DNA of 64,000 nt from Xylogone sp. PMI_703 (GCA_021399445.1 JAJTUQ010000004.1:3410001-3474000); one strand, 5' to 3'. Shown: positions 1 through 12,494, counted from the first letter of the stretch. Notes: a model not told the origin generated them from the letters alone. Numbers and translations: made by a program.

Positions 1-3000
1 CTTCCCTCTCGTAACGACCTCGTAAAAATCAGCACAAGCCACGGGGGGGAAAAAAACGGGAAAATAATTTACCAGGAAATACGGTACCGTCAGACCCATC
101 CAAGTTCCTGGACCGCCATATGGCAAGCTGCAGACGAGCGGGACCCTCTTTTTTCTGCTCTCTACAAGTAGGCGCGCGCCGGGGATCTTCGATGGACAAA
201 ACGTCGTGTGGAGAGCGTCACCCGTGACGAAAGGCGTGGCGAGCGTGGGATGTTGTTGTGGAAGTGGGATGAAAGGCTGCCGGCTTCAGTCTCTCGGCTT
301 GGGGCTGGAAGGAAACTCTCGCCTGAGGGAATTGGAAGGGGAGGGTGTCAGATTATCAGGGGCTACCGTGCCGTGCTGAGAAGGGAAGTTTGGAGGTACA
401 CAGAAAACCGGTACCTCTCTGTTAAGCCATTGGACAGGAGTTCCTCGAGGTACGAAATCAGTCGCACGCGGCTTCTACTGTATTGAACGGATCCAATAGT
501 CTGACGAACTTGACACCGTCCTTCTCACCAGTGCCTCACTTCTTCCTCCCATTCTCCTTTTCCTCGCCTCCTGCCCCGTTTGTGTCTCCTCCTCTTCCCA
601 TTACGGCACGGCCGGCCTACCTCCGCCATTGACTGTCGAAAACAGACACCTAGCTTTGTCGCTTCTCCTTTTTCTTTTCTTACTTTCTTTTTTTCCGATC
701 ACGAGAACGGCTCCTCTGGCTTCTCCAGCATGAAAAAGAAAGCATCTCACCGCTTTGTGAGCACGGTTATCCAGCTTCCCCGGGAAATGAATTGAGAAAA
801 AGCACGTCCTGGTGGTAAGCTTTCCGTCCGACTCAACAGCCGCCCGTAACCCTCATTTCCAACAACGTGGAGTTGAAGGTCAGCAGATCGATCGCGCGGC
901 GCCTTGTCAGATCGGGCCTGGCGCAGGGCCGGGAGTTTGCTCTGAGAGCCACGCTCTGGGGCTGGGGTGGCTTGCAGTGGCGCAGTGGCTTGGTTTGCGC
1001 CCCGCTGGCTCTCCAGCTCCACTGGTCGTGGGGGTTCGTGCTTGTCAGAACCGCAGTTGAAAAGGGTCAAGACGCACCCTCCTGCAGTGCGACTGCGACG
1101 GTACCGCGCTGTGAGTGCTTTCTGCGATGCGCGTATCAAGTACCAAGTACCAAGTACCGACGAACACCCGTCCAAGCTCCCTTCTTCTGCGCTGTAACAC
1201 ACGCAAAAGGGCCAATCCAGCCAATCCTTCTTCTTCCTCTGTAGATGCTGCATAGTCGCCCAACACCTAGAAGGCGGCTACCAATCCATCCGGTTCTTCC
1301 TTACTTGCAGCAATTCTGTGGTTGTCAGGCCACCCTTCCTCACCAACCAGAAAACGTCGTCGAACCACAACAGTAGCAGCCAGAGATAGATACATGAGCT
1401 CTTCCTGCGCCAATCCTTTGCATGTTTATCCTACATGAAAGATTGACCGCTCTGTGACACAACGGCGTTTCCGTCTCGTAACTGGTACGTCCACAGTGCC
1501 TCCAGAGTGCCCTGTCAGCATTAGAACAGCTGACCCAGGACAAGCCATGTTCCGAGGTCCAGGCTGTTCTTCGTGACGGAAGGCCGCTTTCTTCCACGAA
1601 CAAGTCGGGTCTTCTTCCAGCCTGTCTTTGTACTGTAAGTGCTTCACCGGCGCCTAGGCATGCATTTGTAAACTGATGGAACCCGGCCGCCGCGCAACCA
1701 CTTACCGGTACTTCGACTTTGACACACAGCTTTCTCCATTGTTCGTTACAGGGTGTCCCCGCTACTTGCGCTGCTCCAGGCTCAGCAACAGTGGGGTCCG
1801 GCGCCGTGGAAGCCCATCCTACAGGTCCGCGGACTGATCTTTCAGTGAGAAACACTCCTCCTTGGGCGCTAGCACAAGCATCCGGACTAATGCCAGGGCA
1901 AGGCCAGCTGATCTTCGAGCCTCAAACACATCCGCACGGCGTATCATGGTGTGCCTTCCGCCTGTTAGATGTACCCGGTGTTCTTTACCCCGTTTGGACT
2001 CCGAATCTCTTCCTGGAGTAAACCGGTGGACTGAGGGGTAGCGAGGAGGCCTGGCCTCATCGTCCCGGCAGTGGAAGTCCTGCAAAAGCAACCCGGCACA
2101 CAGCAGCTGTCAAATACTGTCCAGGACAAGAGATATGATAAGTCCTTCCCGCCTGCCTGCATGCGGCGGTCATGCACAATCCCGACTTCGCGCATTGGGA
2201 TGGAAGGCTGTCATCCCATTGCGCTTTGGGCATTTGGGTCCAAAGCGGAAGTGACACAAAAGTACCAGGCCAGATTGAATCCAAGAGTTCTCTGTCTTTA
2301 TGCTTCAGCTACCGTAAGGAACAGATATACAACATAAGAAAACATGGCACACAGGGACTACTGTGTTGTGCGACAGATAAGGTGCTTATTGGTGTTGGGA
2401 GTATTGATTCTTTTCCTGTGGAAGCATTCTTGCGTAGGCGACATAGCCTCCAGCTTGCTATTGTTGATGGTTTCGCTGCTGTCCGAAAGTTTCACTCGCA
2501 CCCTGGCCTTTTCACTGGATCCTGTCCCTGTAGCATGACTTTGCGGGGTCGGCAGTTGAGCGAAACACAAGAGACTCAGAAAGCTGATTAGCAGAGGAAA
2601 TTCTGTGCGCGACGAGATCTAGACCCCCTGAAGAAAGGGAAGGCAAGCTCGGCGAGGAAACCCAATTCCCCAGGAAAGCCACCCATAAAATTTTCCAGAG
2701 GTCATTTGGCATTTTCTCTCCCACGGGTCTCCACTGGAAATCGATAAAGGAGATTAAAATGAGATTGTGGATTCTTATTTGTGTTCTAGTCTCTTCTAGA
2801 AGTTCATCTCCCTGGCGATTTACGCCCTATGATACAGTTACTCCGGTAATGTGGGTTCAGATTGTCAATGCCCCCAAATATTATGGGGACTGCTGGATTA
2901 CTGTGTACTTACTGTCCTCGCGGTGCTGTTTGATTACAAGTACGGGGGTACCTGGTGGTCAGCGCGTCAAAACGTGCCCAAGGGTATTTCGGACACAGGC

Positions 3001-4904
3001 TGTGGCATCGTGGACTTGACTGAATTGGAAGGACGAGAGGTACAGTAAGAGTCACATCGAGTAACTCCAATTTTAGAATCTTTACAGCACCGTCAATCCC
3101 TCGGGGATCCAGTTATTCCTGCATGGGAAGTACACACCTCAACAAAAAGAAAAGAAATAATTGAATAAAAATATGGGGGAAAAGTAAAGAAAACGAAAAT
3201 CCACGCGCAAGAAGTCTGATTTGTTGATCGCAGTGAGCGCGAAACTCCCGTCAGTTGCCGTAGAGGGCGTTGTGCCCCTTGCTCGGCAGGTACTCTCGGC
3301 CCGTCAGTCGCCGCGACCTTGTTCTCGGCTTTGGGTGTGCGACGAGTGCGGGAATAATGTACCGGATGACGGAGTGTGTTTGGGAAAGGCACAGGAACCC
3401 CCACCCCGAGCGTCCCTTGAGCGAGTGCGTCTTGTTTTCTCGTTGCGCGTTCTGTGAGATAATCGCCACTTCGATCGCCCAACATTTCCTTTTGTTAACC
3501 TGCAAGATCGGTACGGGTTGATGTGCTGTCATTGATGACTTTCATTTGGGAACTCCTGAAAATTTCTAGTTTTCCCTTCAGGATACCTGCAGCTCCAGGA
3601 GAATGGATTGGGTTTTGGTATATTCCTTGGGCACGTGTCAACTTGCCTTGATTCCCTGAGGTGCTCCAAGTCCGCGAGATTAAGTGCTACCGTCTCATCC
3701 GGCCTACAGACTGGTTCTCTTCTCGCGAGATACTAAAGCACAACAATCCTTTCCAAACAAATCATTCTGTCGAAATATAAAAGTATCGAGTACGACACTG
3801 CAGTACTGTAGCAATGTGAATCCTGTGTACTCGCATTTGTAACGACGTAGCAGCGAATGGGCCGGCATGTTCACCTGACTGCACGCTGCTGTAACCGTGA
3901 TACGAGTCTACTACTCAGGGAAAATACTCAGCTGCCTTCCCAAAGAGAACTAGCAAAGAGCAGGGCATAGAAGATGTGCTCGCAGTTGATTGAAGAAAAA
4001 AGCAAACACACAGTGAAGATGGACTTACGAAAGTACCTCACCATCAATGTTCTGTGGATGTCGGTATCCGACTACTGTACCGGTACATCATGCAAGGCCA
4101 TGTAGTCAACCGCGCGCATATTAAACTTAGCAGCCCTCAGGGCAATCTAGCGCACGCATAGTACAGTACCACATAATAGTACCATGCGTGTACAAATAGT
4201 CCTGCACCTGCTTTCCCACCGCCCGTCGTCGATGTTGCCATCCATCACGGCTGGAGGGGGGAGAGTGTTTTCCTTGCATAAATTGCGGGGTGGATAAAGG
4301 AGGGTATGCAAGGTTGTGCAACCTTCGTGGCATCCGTCACGTGTTGATAAGTGCAGAAAGGAGGGGCTGCCGCAAACCGATAGCGCAGCCCCTCATTTCC
4401 TGGGGAGAGTTATTTACTGTGTAATAAGTATTCAGTACCTGGGCGAGCTGGGCTGCTAAGGGAGAGAGAGGTGGGTGTGAAGTTGCTTTACAGGACCTGC
4501 GTGCACTTTGTACCTACATTGACACTGGGGAAGAAGCAAGTAGAGTTATGACCACCAAGTAATACATAGACCAGTATCACAGTGGGGAGCTATTCGATTT
4601 TACCTCGAGAACAAAACTACACAAGTCTACCATTTATCTAAAAATCATCACAAACTTTCCCAATAAACCCATAATCCCCTTCGTTCTCTTCTCATAGCAC
4701 AAAAGGGTTCCAGGTTAAACACCCAATCTCCCCAAGGTTGGGAGTGGGATGACTCCGGTAGTGAACTAACAGTGGGGTAGAGGGGGGAGATGGCAGAGTG
4801 GGAAGAGGAAAAAAGAGGAGCAATCCGATGGCCGAAGCCGGGTTGATCCAAACAGCTTCTTAGGACAAAACAACTAAAAGACACTTGTTTTTCATCTCAT
4901 ATAT
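1..4904. other. Gene-free stretch upstream of the aldolase gene
   Basis: No open frame here resembles a known protein, and none of the short frames on either strand has a convincing start, codon pattern or exon chain. The stretch holds scattered simple sequence, for example three tandem copies of AAGTACC-like heptamers near 1138-1160. It may contain promoter or untranslated sequence, or the unseen part of a gene lying beyond the left edge. I see no tRNA, rRNA or transposon signature. Confidence 0.5.
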
Positions 4905-6438
4905 ATGAGCCATCATCATCGTCTCATATTAACTAGTGCTGCTGCCACTATTACCACTCCACTACGCATCAAACCCCACTCCTATTATCATCGCTTTATC
5001 TCTACCTTGGGAGGAGGAGCTCCACGTCTAGTATCATCAGCAGTATCTTTGTCTGTGTCAGGCCCGGTATCAGTGTATTCGCAGCAGCAACGTCTTCGAC
5101 AACAGGTTCAGACTCGCAAAATGTCTGGTTCAACCTTGTCCACCATGCAGGCGGCCAACCGTCTCCAGAGGAATCTCAGGGAGGGCAAGGCCGCTAGCAT
5201 GGGCGTCTGGCAGATGATTCCGGGCCACAATGTCGCCAGGACGTTGGCGCGGACGGGGGTCGATTGGGTGCTGGTTGATTGTGAGCATGGGAATATTGAT
5301 GGTGAGATTTACAAGTATTTCTTTTTATCATCTCTGTTTTCGTAATTAGTTTCACTTTCTGGATGTCATTTTCTGGGGTTGTTCTGCTTTGTTGGGGCAT
5401 TTAATTTGGGGTTTTTGGGATCTTTTGGCTTCAGGGGAGGGCACTGAGGTAACGGTGATGGGATGAATTGGTTGGACTTCTACTGCTTTTCACATGTCAT
5501 TGATGTTCAGCTGGTTGGGGTTCTGGTGGCGTGCTGAGCTGCGTGTATCAATATGATGGGTGGTCATGCGTGTCATTTATTGATATACATGCTGGAAAAC
5601 TGGATCCTTTTGCACATCCAACCTCATTGCCCACGCTAATAGTTACCAGATGCTGCCATGCACGAAGCTGTACCTGCGATAGCAGCTTGTGGTGTCAGTC
5701 CCATTGTCCGAATCCCAGACAACCAGGGATTCTTAGTCAAACGTGAGCAGCCAAACTACCTCTGGAAAGGGAGGTGAGCCTAACCAGTACAGGTGCACTT
5801 GATTCTGGCGCCCATGGAGTGCTTGTCCCCCTCATCTACACCCCCGAAGATGCAAAGGCCTTGGTTACTAGTGCCAAATTCCCTCCCCTTGGGAAGAGAG
5901 GCTTTGGGTCCCCTTTCCCAATGGAGAGGTTCCACCCTGACCTGGGATCCACTGATTACCTCCAACAAGCGAATGATGGCCTTCTAGTGATGGTCCAAAT
6001 CGAGACCAAAGAGGCACTCGAAAGCGTCGACGCCATTGCTGCCATCCCTGGCATCGACGTGCTTTTCATAGGTAAGATAGCTCGATGCATCGTAGATATT
6101 TTTCCTGTCTATCCCCACATTGGGCACAATGTTGACGACGCTTCGTAGGCCCCTTTGATTTAGGCAATAATATTGGGCATCCCATCATTAATGGAGTGAT
6201 GCACGAGAATCTCCATGCTGCAATCGCTAAGGTCCTCAAAGCGGCCAACGCTGCGGGCAAGAAGGCCGGGATCTTCTGCACAAGTGGTGAACAATCCAAG
6301 GAATATGCAGATCAAGGATTCCACATGATCAGTGTTGCTACTGATCAAATGGTTTTGCCAATGGCTGTGACAGATGCTGTGAATAAAGCGAAAGGATTGG
6401 GTCCAGGTTCCAAGCCGACAGGTCCTTACGGAAAATAG
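4905..6438 (+). CDS. HpcH/HpaI-family class II aldolase, probable mitochondrial leader
   Basis: Four exons: 4905-5301, 5650-5742, 5793-6071 and 6149-6438, giving 352 residues. The body matches the HpcH/HpaI family (2-keto-3-deoxy acid / 2,4-dihydroxyhept-2-ene-1,7-dioate aldolases), metal-dependent TIM-barrel enzymes that reversibly cleave 2-keto acids to pyruvate and an aldehyde. Expected active-site elements are present: His128 in VDCEHGNID, Arg153 in IVRIPDN, metal ligand Glu234 in QIETKEA and Asp252 in GIDVLFIGPFDL. Residues 1-72 precede the conserved domain and contain many Arg, His, Ser and Thr but no Asp or Glu, as in a mitochondrial presequence. Met73 at 5121 has a good context (A at -3) and could start a 280-residue cytosolic form, whereas the 4905 ATG has T at -3. 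The physiological substrate cannot be read from sequence. Confidence 0.88.
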
Positions 6439-6665
6439 GGAAAGGTTCCGAAGCGACCACGGAGGACCCATGCCAAAGTCAAGAGAGTCCAAAAAAGGGT
6501 CGATTTATCGTTAGCTCCACCAAAAAAGTTTTGCGGGATTTTTACTGTAAAAGATGCAGGTCCATTTGATAGCATGACTGCTTTGGGATCGAAGTTTCGA
6601 TCACCGACCCACATTAGATATGCAATCCTCCCACGAGAGAGCTAGGGTGCATGTGCTTGTCATAA

Positions 6666-7122
6666 TTAGTTAGAACCCTTCCCTTCAATTGCATCCATTA
6701 ATTCATGAACTTGGGCAGCACTGAATCTGTGCATGAGTTTCTTCGCCTTCGGAGCCATCTCAGGTTGCTCTGCCCCTCCATCAGCCCTGGTGACATGGAT
6801 CTATGAGTGCAAATCAGCCTAAGCTCCTCTTGGCCAATCCTCAGCCCTTAATTGTCTTCCCTGGGTCGTGAATAATAAGAGAAATACAAAGGCCGAAAAA
6901 TAAACATGAAAAAATAATACTCACGACAGGTGTATCGAATTCATAAATATCTCGCCAGCCCTTGGCTTCAGGACTCATGACGTCAATTTCGCTGTATGAG
7001 AATCGACGCGCATCCCAGACCGCTGACAGAGTGTGTTTTGCATTAGTGCACAGTGAGCAATTGGCTCGAGTGAAAAGCGTGATTTGACAAGCTTGTTGGA
7101 GCAATCGGATCGTTGGAAACAT
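6666..7122 (-). CDS. Glutaredoxin-like DUF836 protein
   Basis: Two exons on the minus strand, 7122-6925 and 6800-6666, encode 110 residues. The start of the domain, ITLFTRANCSLCTNAK, carries a CxxC-type redox site (Cys-Ser-Leu-Cys) on the first strand-loop of a thioredoxin fold, and FDTPVIHV supplies the cis-Pro (TPV) loop typical of glutaredoxin-like proteins. The size and pattern fit the small DUF836 family that includes yeast YDR286C. The start at 7122 was chosen because it is the ATG directly before the conserved domain; the frame remains open upstream to 7188 without an ATG, and a TACAG just before the start leaves room for a 5' intron. It lies head-to-head with the CHORD gene across 330 bp. 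No molecular function is established for the family. Confidence 0.82.
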
Positions 7123-7452
7123 ATCTGTATTTTGTCGAGTAATTAGATCTCCTGTTGCTCCGTAAGAGCTGGCGGAAAGTAGAAACACTAGAGATCCTGA
7201 AAATGAGATCTCAGGTCAAAAGACGGGACGTCGTACTTTTGGCGGTTACGGATCGGCCCATCTGATGATCCATGAGCCCCTCCACAGATAGCGTAGGCGG
7301 TGATTGATGGCAGTATTACTTGATAGAGACTAAACGCAAGTAGTAGGTTCTAGAAGTTATATGCTTCAAACAAGGCTGCTGTAGTTCAGTCTCCATCTTT
7401 TCAACAATAGACCTGGACCTCTACAACCTTCACTAGAAGATATAGCTTCACT
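7123..7452. promoter_or_regulatory. Divergent intergenic region, glutaredoxin-like / CHORD
   Basis: These 330 bp separate two divergently transcribed genes and must hold both start regions. I see no unambiguous TATA box or named factor site. Assignment as a shared promoter is inferred from gene orientation only. Confidence 0.5.
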
Positions 7453-8548
7453 ATGGCTCAAGAACCTCAAAAATGCGTCCATCAATCCTGTGGCAAAACC
7501 TTCACAGACCCAGATGAGGAATGTGTTTATCATCCCGGCCCGCCTATTTTCCATGAAGGACAGAAAGGTAAGTTTGTACAGCATATAGCATATGTTAGCT
7601 CTAGATAATATACTTAAGAGTCTAACAATATCCAGGATGGAAATGTTGTAAGCCACGGGTCTTAACCTTTGACGAATTCCTTAGCATCCCTCCCTGTACT
7701 AAAGGAAAGCACTCTACTACCGAATTTCCTCCAAATGTCACAAAGGTTGAGCCACAAGAGCTTCCAATAGTGCAGCCATCTGAAAAACCTCAAGCTCCAG
7801 AACCCACTCGCGCGCCTATTAGCCAGCCAATTAACCCGGCTACACCTCCGCCCCCGCCTCCTGAGTCTGAAGACGATGATCCGAACTTGGAGATTCCCAA
7901 AGGAGCTACATGCAGAAGAAAAGGCTGTGGAGCGCAATACACTGGTGATAGAGAAGGAGAGAAGTGTGTTCATCATCCTGGAGCGCCTATTTTCCACGAA
8001 GGTAGCAAGGGTTACTCGTGCTGCAAGCGAAGGGTGCTAGAGTTTGACGAATTTATGAAGATCGAGGGATGCAAAACTAAAGACCGCCATTTGTTTGTTG
8101 GGAGTGGAGCAAAAGATAAGAAGGGGAACGGAGAAGGAGAAGAGATATTGGAGACAGTTAGGTACGATGTGCTCGGTAATTCAAATGAGAAGATTGCAAG
8201 AACTAACAAAACGCAATTAGACATGACTTCTATCAAACTCCATCATCCGTTATTGCATCATACTTCCTAAAGAAGATTAACAAGGATATATCAACAGTAG
8301 AGTTCACCACGCCTAAAACCGTTGGTCTGAATTTGATTACATCAGACAGTACTCCAAAACGGTATACAGATCTTGTGCCGTTATTTGGTCCAATCGATCG
8401 CGAAGCATCGAGCTTTAAGATCATGGGTACTAAGCTGGAACTGACCCTAGTCAAGGCTGATGGCGCTTCTTGGCCAACATTGAGAAGTGACGAAGCCAGA
8501 ACCGGTGAGATTCTGCAGGTCGGAAAGGCTGGGAGAATTGTAAAATAG
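7453..8548 (+). CDS. CHORD and CS domain protein (HSP90 co-chaperone, RAR1/CHORDC1 type)
   Basis: Three exons, 7453-7567, 7636-8161 and 8221-8548, give 322 residues. Two zinc-binding CHORD domains are clear: residues about 8-66 (ECVYHPGPPIFHEGQKGW then KCC) and about 131-190 (KCVHHPGAPIFHEGSKGY then SCC). A Pro-rich linker lies between them. A CS (p23-like) domain begins at about residue 214 with RHDFYQTPSSV and runs nearly to the C terminus. The second intron boundary is set by homology: splicing at 8161/8221 restores the CS start, whereas the unspliced frame ends early. Relatives (plant RAR1 and SGT1 partners, animal CHORDC1/morgana) bind the HSP90 ATPase domain and help mature client complexes. 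The same role is inferred here. Confidence 0.93.
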
Positions 8549-9510
8549 GAACAAAAAGAATTGCAATATTATAAGGTGTCAATGTCATTGTTTGCCGCTT
8601 TTGGAATCAAGTGTTGTTCCCACAGTGACTGATGTCTTGGCATTCCTTCCCTTCTAGGAAATCGCCAATATTACCTCTCGGACCCCTACTCCTCCATACA
8701 GAATTAATACAATTAAATACAACACTCAAATGAAGGAGAGAAATAAATATATCGATTAGGGCAATTCTTTTTTTAAAAAAATAAAAGGAGGGAAGTGAGT
8801 GAGTGACAAAAGAGTTCGCGCCCTATGTATGCACTAACATATATATGCCTACATCTCCCCTAACAGCTACACTTGTAGTGTTAGGCTTTGCTCCCCTTTT
8901 TTTCCTTCTTTTAATACAATTTGACCTGACCGTTTTACCATCACGGCGCCTGTTGTGTTGTGCATATCTTGCTTATTTAGGACTATATAGAAGCTCTAGG
9001 TTCACTAACAGGGACGAGGCTGCCTCGGGTTGTAGAGGCAACGACCAATAGGGATGAACCTGATTCACTATGACCAACCCTACAAATTCTCTGCGGTGTA
9101 CTAGCTGAGCTATTTGATATTTTCAGGAGAAAAGAGTAGGGAGGCGAGCTATGTGGATTGCTGTTATTACGAAATGCAGTTCATTTCCCTCTACAGTACA
9201 GATTGGTGTAGCCTTGTTAGCTATTCCATAGACACTGTGCATGAGAGAAATATATGTACGCCGTTATGATCTGAAAGCAAGCAATTGGGAAATCTTGAAT
9301 TTTTGATACACCTTTGTTTCATGATATCTACATCTCAAAAATGAGCTAGGGAATAGTGTTAATAAAGAGATACGATGCATCGAAGCCGTGCTTAATTCTA
9401 GATGTTACTGAAGAGGTAGGCCTTAGAACATCTAGAGCACACTTGGCCTGCCTGAACGGCCTTGATGATATCAGAGTCCGAAGCAGCCACAATCCGTCAA
9501 AATTTTGTTT
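8549..9510. other. Convergent intergenic region, CHORD / PGK
   Basis: This stretch lies between the 3' ends of the CHORD gene (+) and the phosphoglycerate kinase gene (-). It is fairly AT-rich, with poly-A/T runs near 8765-8785, and should contain both 3' untranslated regions. A single short open frame at 8803-9051 has no recognisable protein features. The candidate alternative PGK intron discussed in the findings reaches into 9452-9518. Confidence 0.6.
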
Positions 9511-10893
9511 TCACTTACTCGACAGAGCGGTAACTCCAGGGAGCTCCTTGCCTTCCAATAATTCAAGTGAAGCTCCACCGCCAGTAGATACGTGGCTAAG
9601 CTTGTCCTCAACACCATACTTAGCAGCTACGGTAGCGGTGTCTCCACCTCCGATAATGACGGTCTTTCCGTTCTGTGCTACGTTGACAGCAGTGTCAAGC
9701 ATGGCTTTTGTTCCCTTTGCAAAAGCATCAAACTCGAAAACTCCTGGTGGACCGTTCCACAAGATAGTGTTAGCCTCGTTAATGGCGCCCTTGAAAAGCT
9801 CGATACTCTTTGGTCCAACATCAAGACCCATCCAGCCATCCTGAATTCCACTCTCATCAGTTGCTGATCCAACACTTGCATCAGCGGCAAACTTGTCTGC
9901 AGTAACATAGTCCACTGGAAGAATGACTTTGACATTGTTCTTCTTGGCTTTCTCAATGAGCTCTCCGACAATTTTGCTGCCTGGCTCATCAAACAAACTG
10001 TTGCCAATCTTCACATTATCTAAGGTCTTCTTGAAAGTGAAAGCCATGCCACCGCAGATTATCAAGCTGTTAACTTTACCCAACAAGTTGTCAATGAGTT
10101 GGATCTTGTCTGAGACCTTGGCTCCACCAAGAATGGCCAAGAAAGGTCGCTGTGGGTTCTCAAGCGCCTTTGCGAAGTAGTCGAGCTCCTTCTTGACAAG
10201 GAATCCGGAGGCCTTCTGTGGTAGATCGACGCCTACCATAGAGCTGTGTGCTCGGTGTGCAGTGCCAAATGCGTCATCTTGTAAAAATTAGCATGTGATC
10301 GCTGTCTCTGAAAGCCTAGAACGTGACTTACTGATATAGACATCTCCCAGAGCAGTCAAGCCCTTTCTGAATTCATCAACTTTAGCTTTGTCTGCCTTGA
10401 CCTTCTTGCCCTCAGCATCCTTGGAGCTCCCTTCCTCTTCGGCGTGGAATCGCAAGTTCTCCAGTAAGATGACCTCACCACCACTGGCCTTGTTAACGAT
10501 CTCTTCAACTTCCTTGCCGACGCAGTCTGGAGCAAATTCCACCTTTTTCCCGAGCAGCTTCTCCAGCTCTGGGACAACTGGCTTCAGGGAGTACTTGGGG
10601 TTGGCCTTGCCATCCGGACGTCCCAAGTGAGACATCAAGATAACGGCCTTGGCTCCGTGGTCAATGGCATATTTGATGGTTGGAATGGCACCAGCAATAC
10701 GTTGATTGTTAGTGACATTCTTATTCGCATCTAGAGGGACGTTGAAATCCACCTGTGAGGAAGGGTGATGTCAGCGAGCTAGACCTTGCAACTTGTTGAG
10801 AACTTTATCCTGAAGGAAGAGACTGACTCTGATCAAGACACGCTTCCCATTGAGGTCGACGTCACTGATGGAAAGCTTGTTGGAAAGCGACAT
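9511..10893 (-). CDS. PGK1: Phosphoglycerate kinase
   Basis: Three exons on the minus strand, 10893-10828, 10752-10332 and 10277-9511, encode 417 residues, the normal length for the enzyme. It transfers phosphate from 1,3-bisphosphoglycerate to ADP in glycolysis, in the cytosol. Hallmarks visible are RVDFNVPLD near the N terminus, SHLGRPDGK, the hinge-side [12 protein letters not shown], and the nucleotide-binding [13 protein letters not shown] near the C terminus. The split codon at 10332/10277 restores [16 protein letters not shown]. An oddity is the 3' end: the stop codon is embedded in a strong donor (A|GTAAGTGA), followed by a CTGAT branch-like site and acceptors, so a fourth, alternative exon is possible. 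The gene is convergent with the CHORD gene. Confidence 0.97.
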
Positions 10894-12161
10894 GATTTCA
10901 ATTGCTCTACAAACCAGAAACCGGCGTAATTGTTTATGTAGGGAAAGAATGTTGAGAAGGAGCGTTGTTTGTCTAAATGTGAGTAGACAAGGGAGGAAGC
11001 GCGGGAATTATCTACCCCTCCATGAGGTCTGGTGGGGTGGTTTTGGAGCTCATGGCATCACATCACTCTCGGTAACCGACTAACGAGATCAAACCGGATC
11101 GTATGAGCGACCTGACCTGTTTGATAGGTCACCCTCTGTAAGAGGTGCTAGTTCTCGGACCCCGGTTGGAAGCTATCAATATTAGCATTTCAAAACAGCC
11201 CAGCATGGGCACTTGCACCTTGTTGGTTACGGTAGATAACCATCGCCGTCTCTGCGTACTACAGCTGCTGGGATTCCTGCTCAATTTGGAACTAAAAGAT
11301 AATTAGCATATAGTACTACAAGTCACGTAGCGTTTATATTATTGGCATTAAATATAGATAGTATAGTATAGAGTCAGTACAAGCATTTATTTTCTAGTTA
11401 ATGTAATACTATATAAGTAATCTTAATGTTTTCATTGTAATAATTAATATTGGGTTTTCATTGTATTATTATGTCATTCATACCAATCAAAACAAAGCCA
11501 AACTTGGTGTAGGAAAAAGGAGAGAAAGAGAGATGAACATAACCTTCCCTTTTATGTAAGACATCATAACATATTCAATATACCCATCCATCTACTTACT
11601 CACTCACACATCCATCCATGAAGAAGGGAGATGAGAATAGACCCACCTCTCCATTTATACCGTATTCACTTCTGAAAATTAAAAAAGAAAGGCACAGCAC
11701 ACTTTCCCATGCCCTCAACTCACCCATCTATAGGAATCTCAAAATTTCCCATAATGACTCATCATGCTAGCCCTGGAGGACCTGAGCAGCATATTGTAAG
11801 TGCTATTGCAACCTGTACCTTAATAGGATTGGATAGGTCACGAGGATTACAACGTCATAATGATACAGATGTGCCTTGCCATGAATATTCTGGAGTAGAC
11901 TGGCGTGGACCGGGGTAGCTTCTCGGTCCAAATCGTAATCGTAGGGTGCTCTAGATGTTCCATACGCTGTAGATACCCTATAAGTAAGCAACAACTAGGC
12001 TACATGCACGCTATAATACACTATAATTATAGTGTCCTTCAGCGCTATGGTCGTGCTTTGTAGCGCTGCTCGAGACCTTGACTCAGAGAGCGAGGCTGCG
12101 ATTTAGGACATAAAAAGCAATGCTCTTTTCCTCACTTCTACACCTCTCCACCCTTTGCACG

Positions 12162-12280
12162 ATCTGTTCTTTTGACAACAAGCTATGATGAGATATTGTC
12201 TGCTACAAAATTGAATAAACCATTGGGAGAAATCCTGAGAGGTTTATCATAAAAATGAGTTTGACATGTAATCTGAGCTT
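12162..12280. repeat. Direct repeat, copy 1
   Basis: This copy starts ATCTGTTCTTTT and ends AATCTGAGCTT. By hand alignment it differs from copy 2 at roughly 12 positions plus two small gaps over about 118 bp. The core AACCATTGGGAGAAATCC is identical in both copies. No open frame or terminal inverted repeat is evident. Confidence 0.85.
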
Positions 12281-12378
12281 CCACACACGATTCCAAAAAA
12301 AAGAGTATGACCCACAGTGGCATAGATACTGGGCTAGGAGGCTCCCCTCAGCTGTGGGATCCACAAACAAGCTAGAGT

Positions 12379-12494
12379 ATCTGTTCTTTTCGCAATAAGC
12401 TATGATGAGATATGTCTGCTCCAAAACTGAAAACCATTGGGAGAAATCCTGAGAGGTTTGTCATAAAAGCGAGTATGATATTTAATCTGAGCTT
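12379..12494. repeat. Direct repeat, copy 2
   Basis: Second copy of the repeat seen at 12162-12280, in the same orientation and separated from it by about 98 bp of unrelated sequence. The two copies share both ends, so the duplication boundaries are sharp. Confidence 0.85.

Noticed and set aside
958..1050. A-box-like GGCGCAGTGGC as a tRNA gene
   Set aside because: There is no matching B box downstream, and a cloverleaf cannot be drawn.
9451..9518. Calling a constitutive fourth exon for PGK
   Set aside because: The unspliced frame already gives a normal-length enzyme, and the spliced tail ends SVL, not a canonical PTS1. It is kept as a finding only.
12162..12494. RIP (repeat-induced point mutation) of the direct repeat
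   Set aside because: The copies are short for RIP, and the differences include transversions and gaps rather than a clear one-directional C-to-T pattern.
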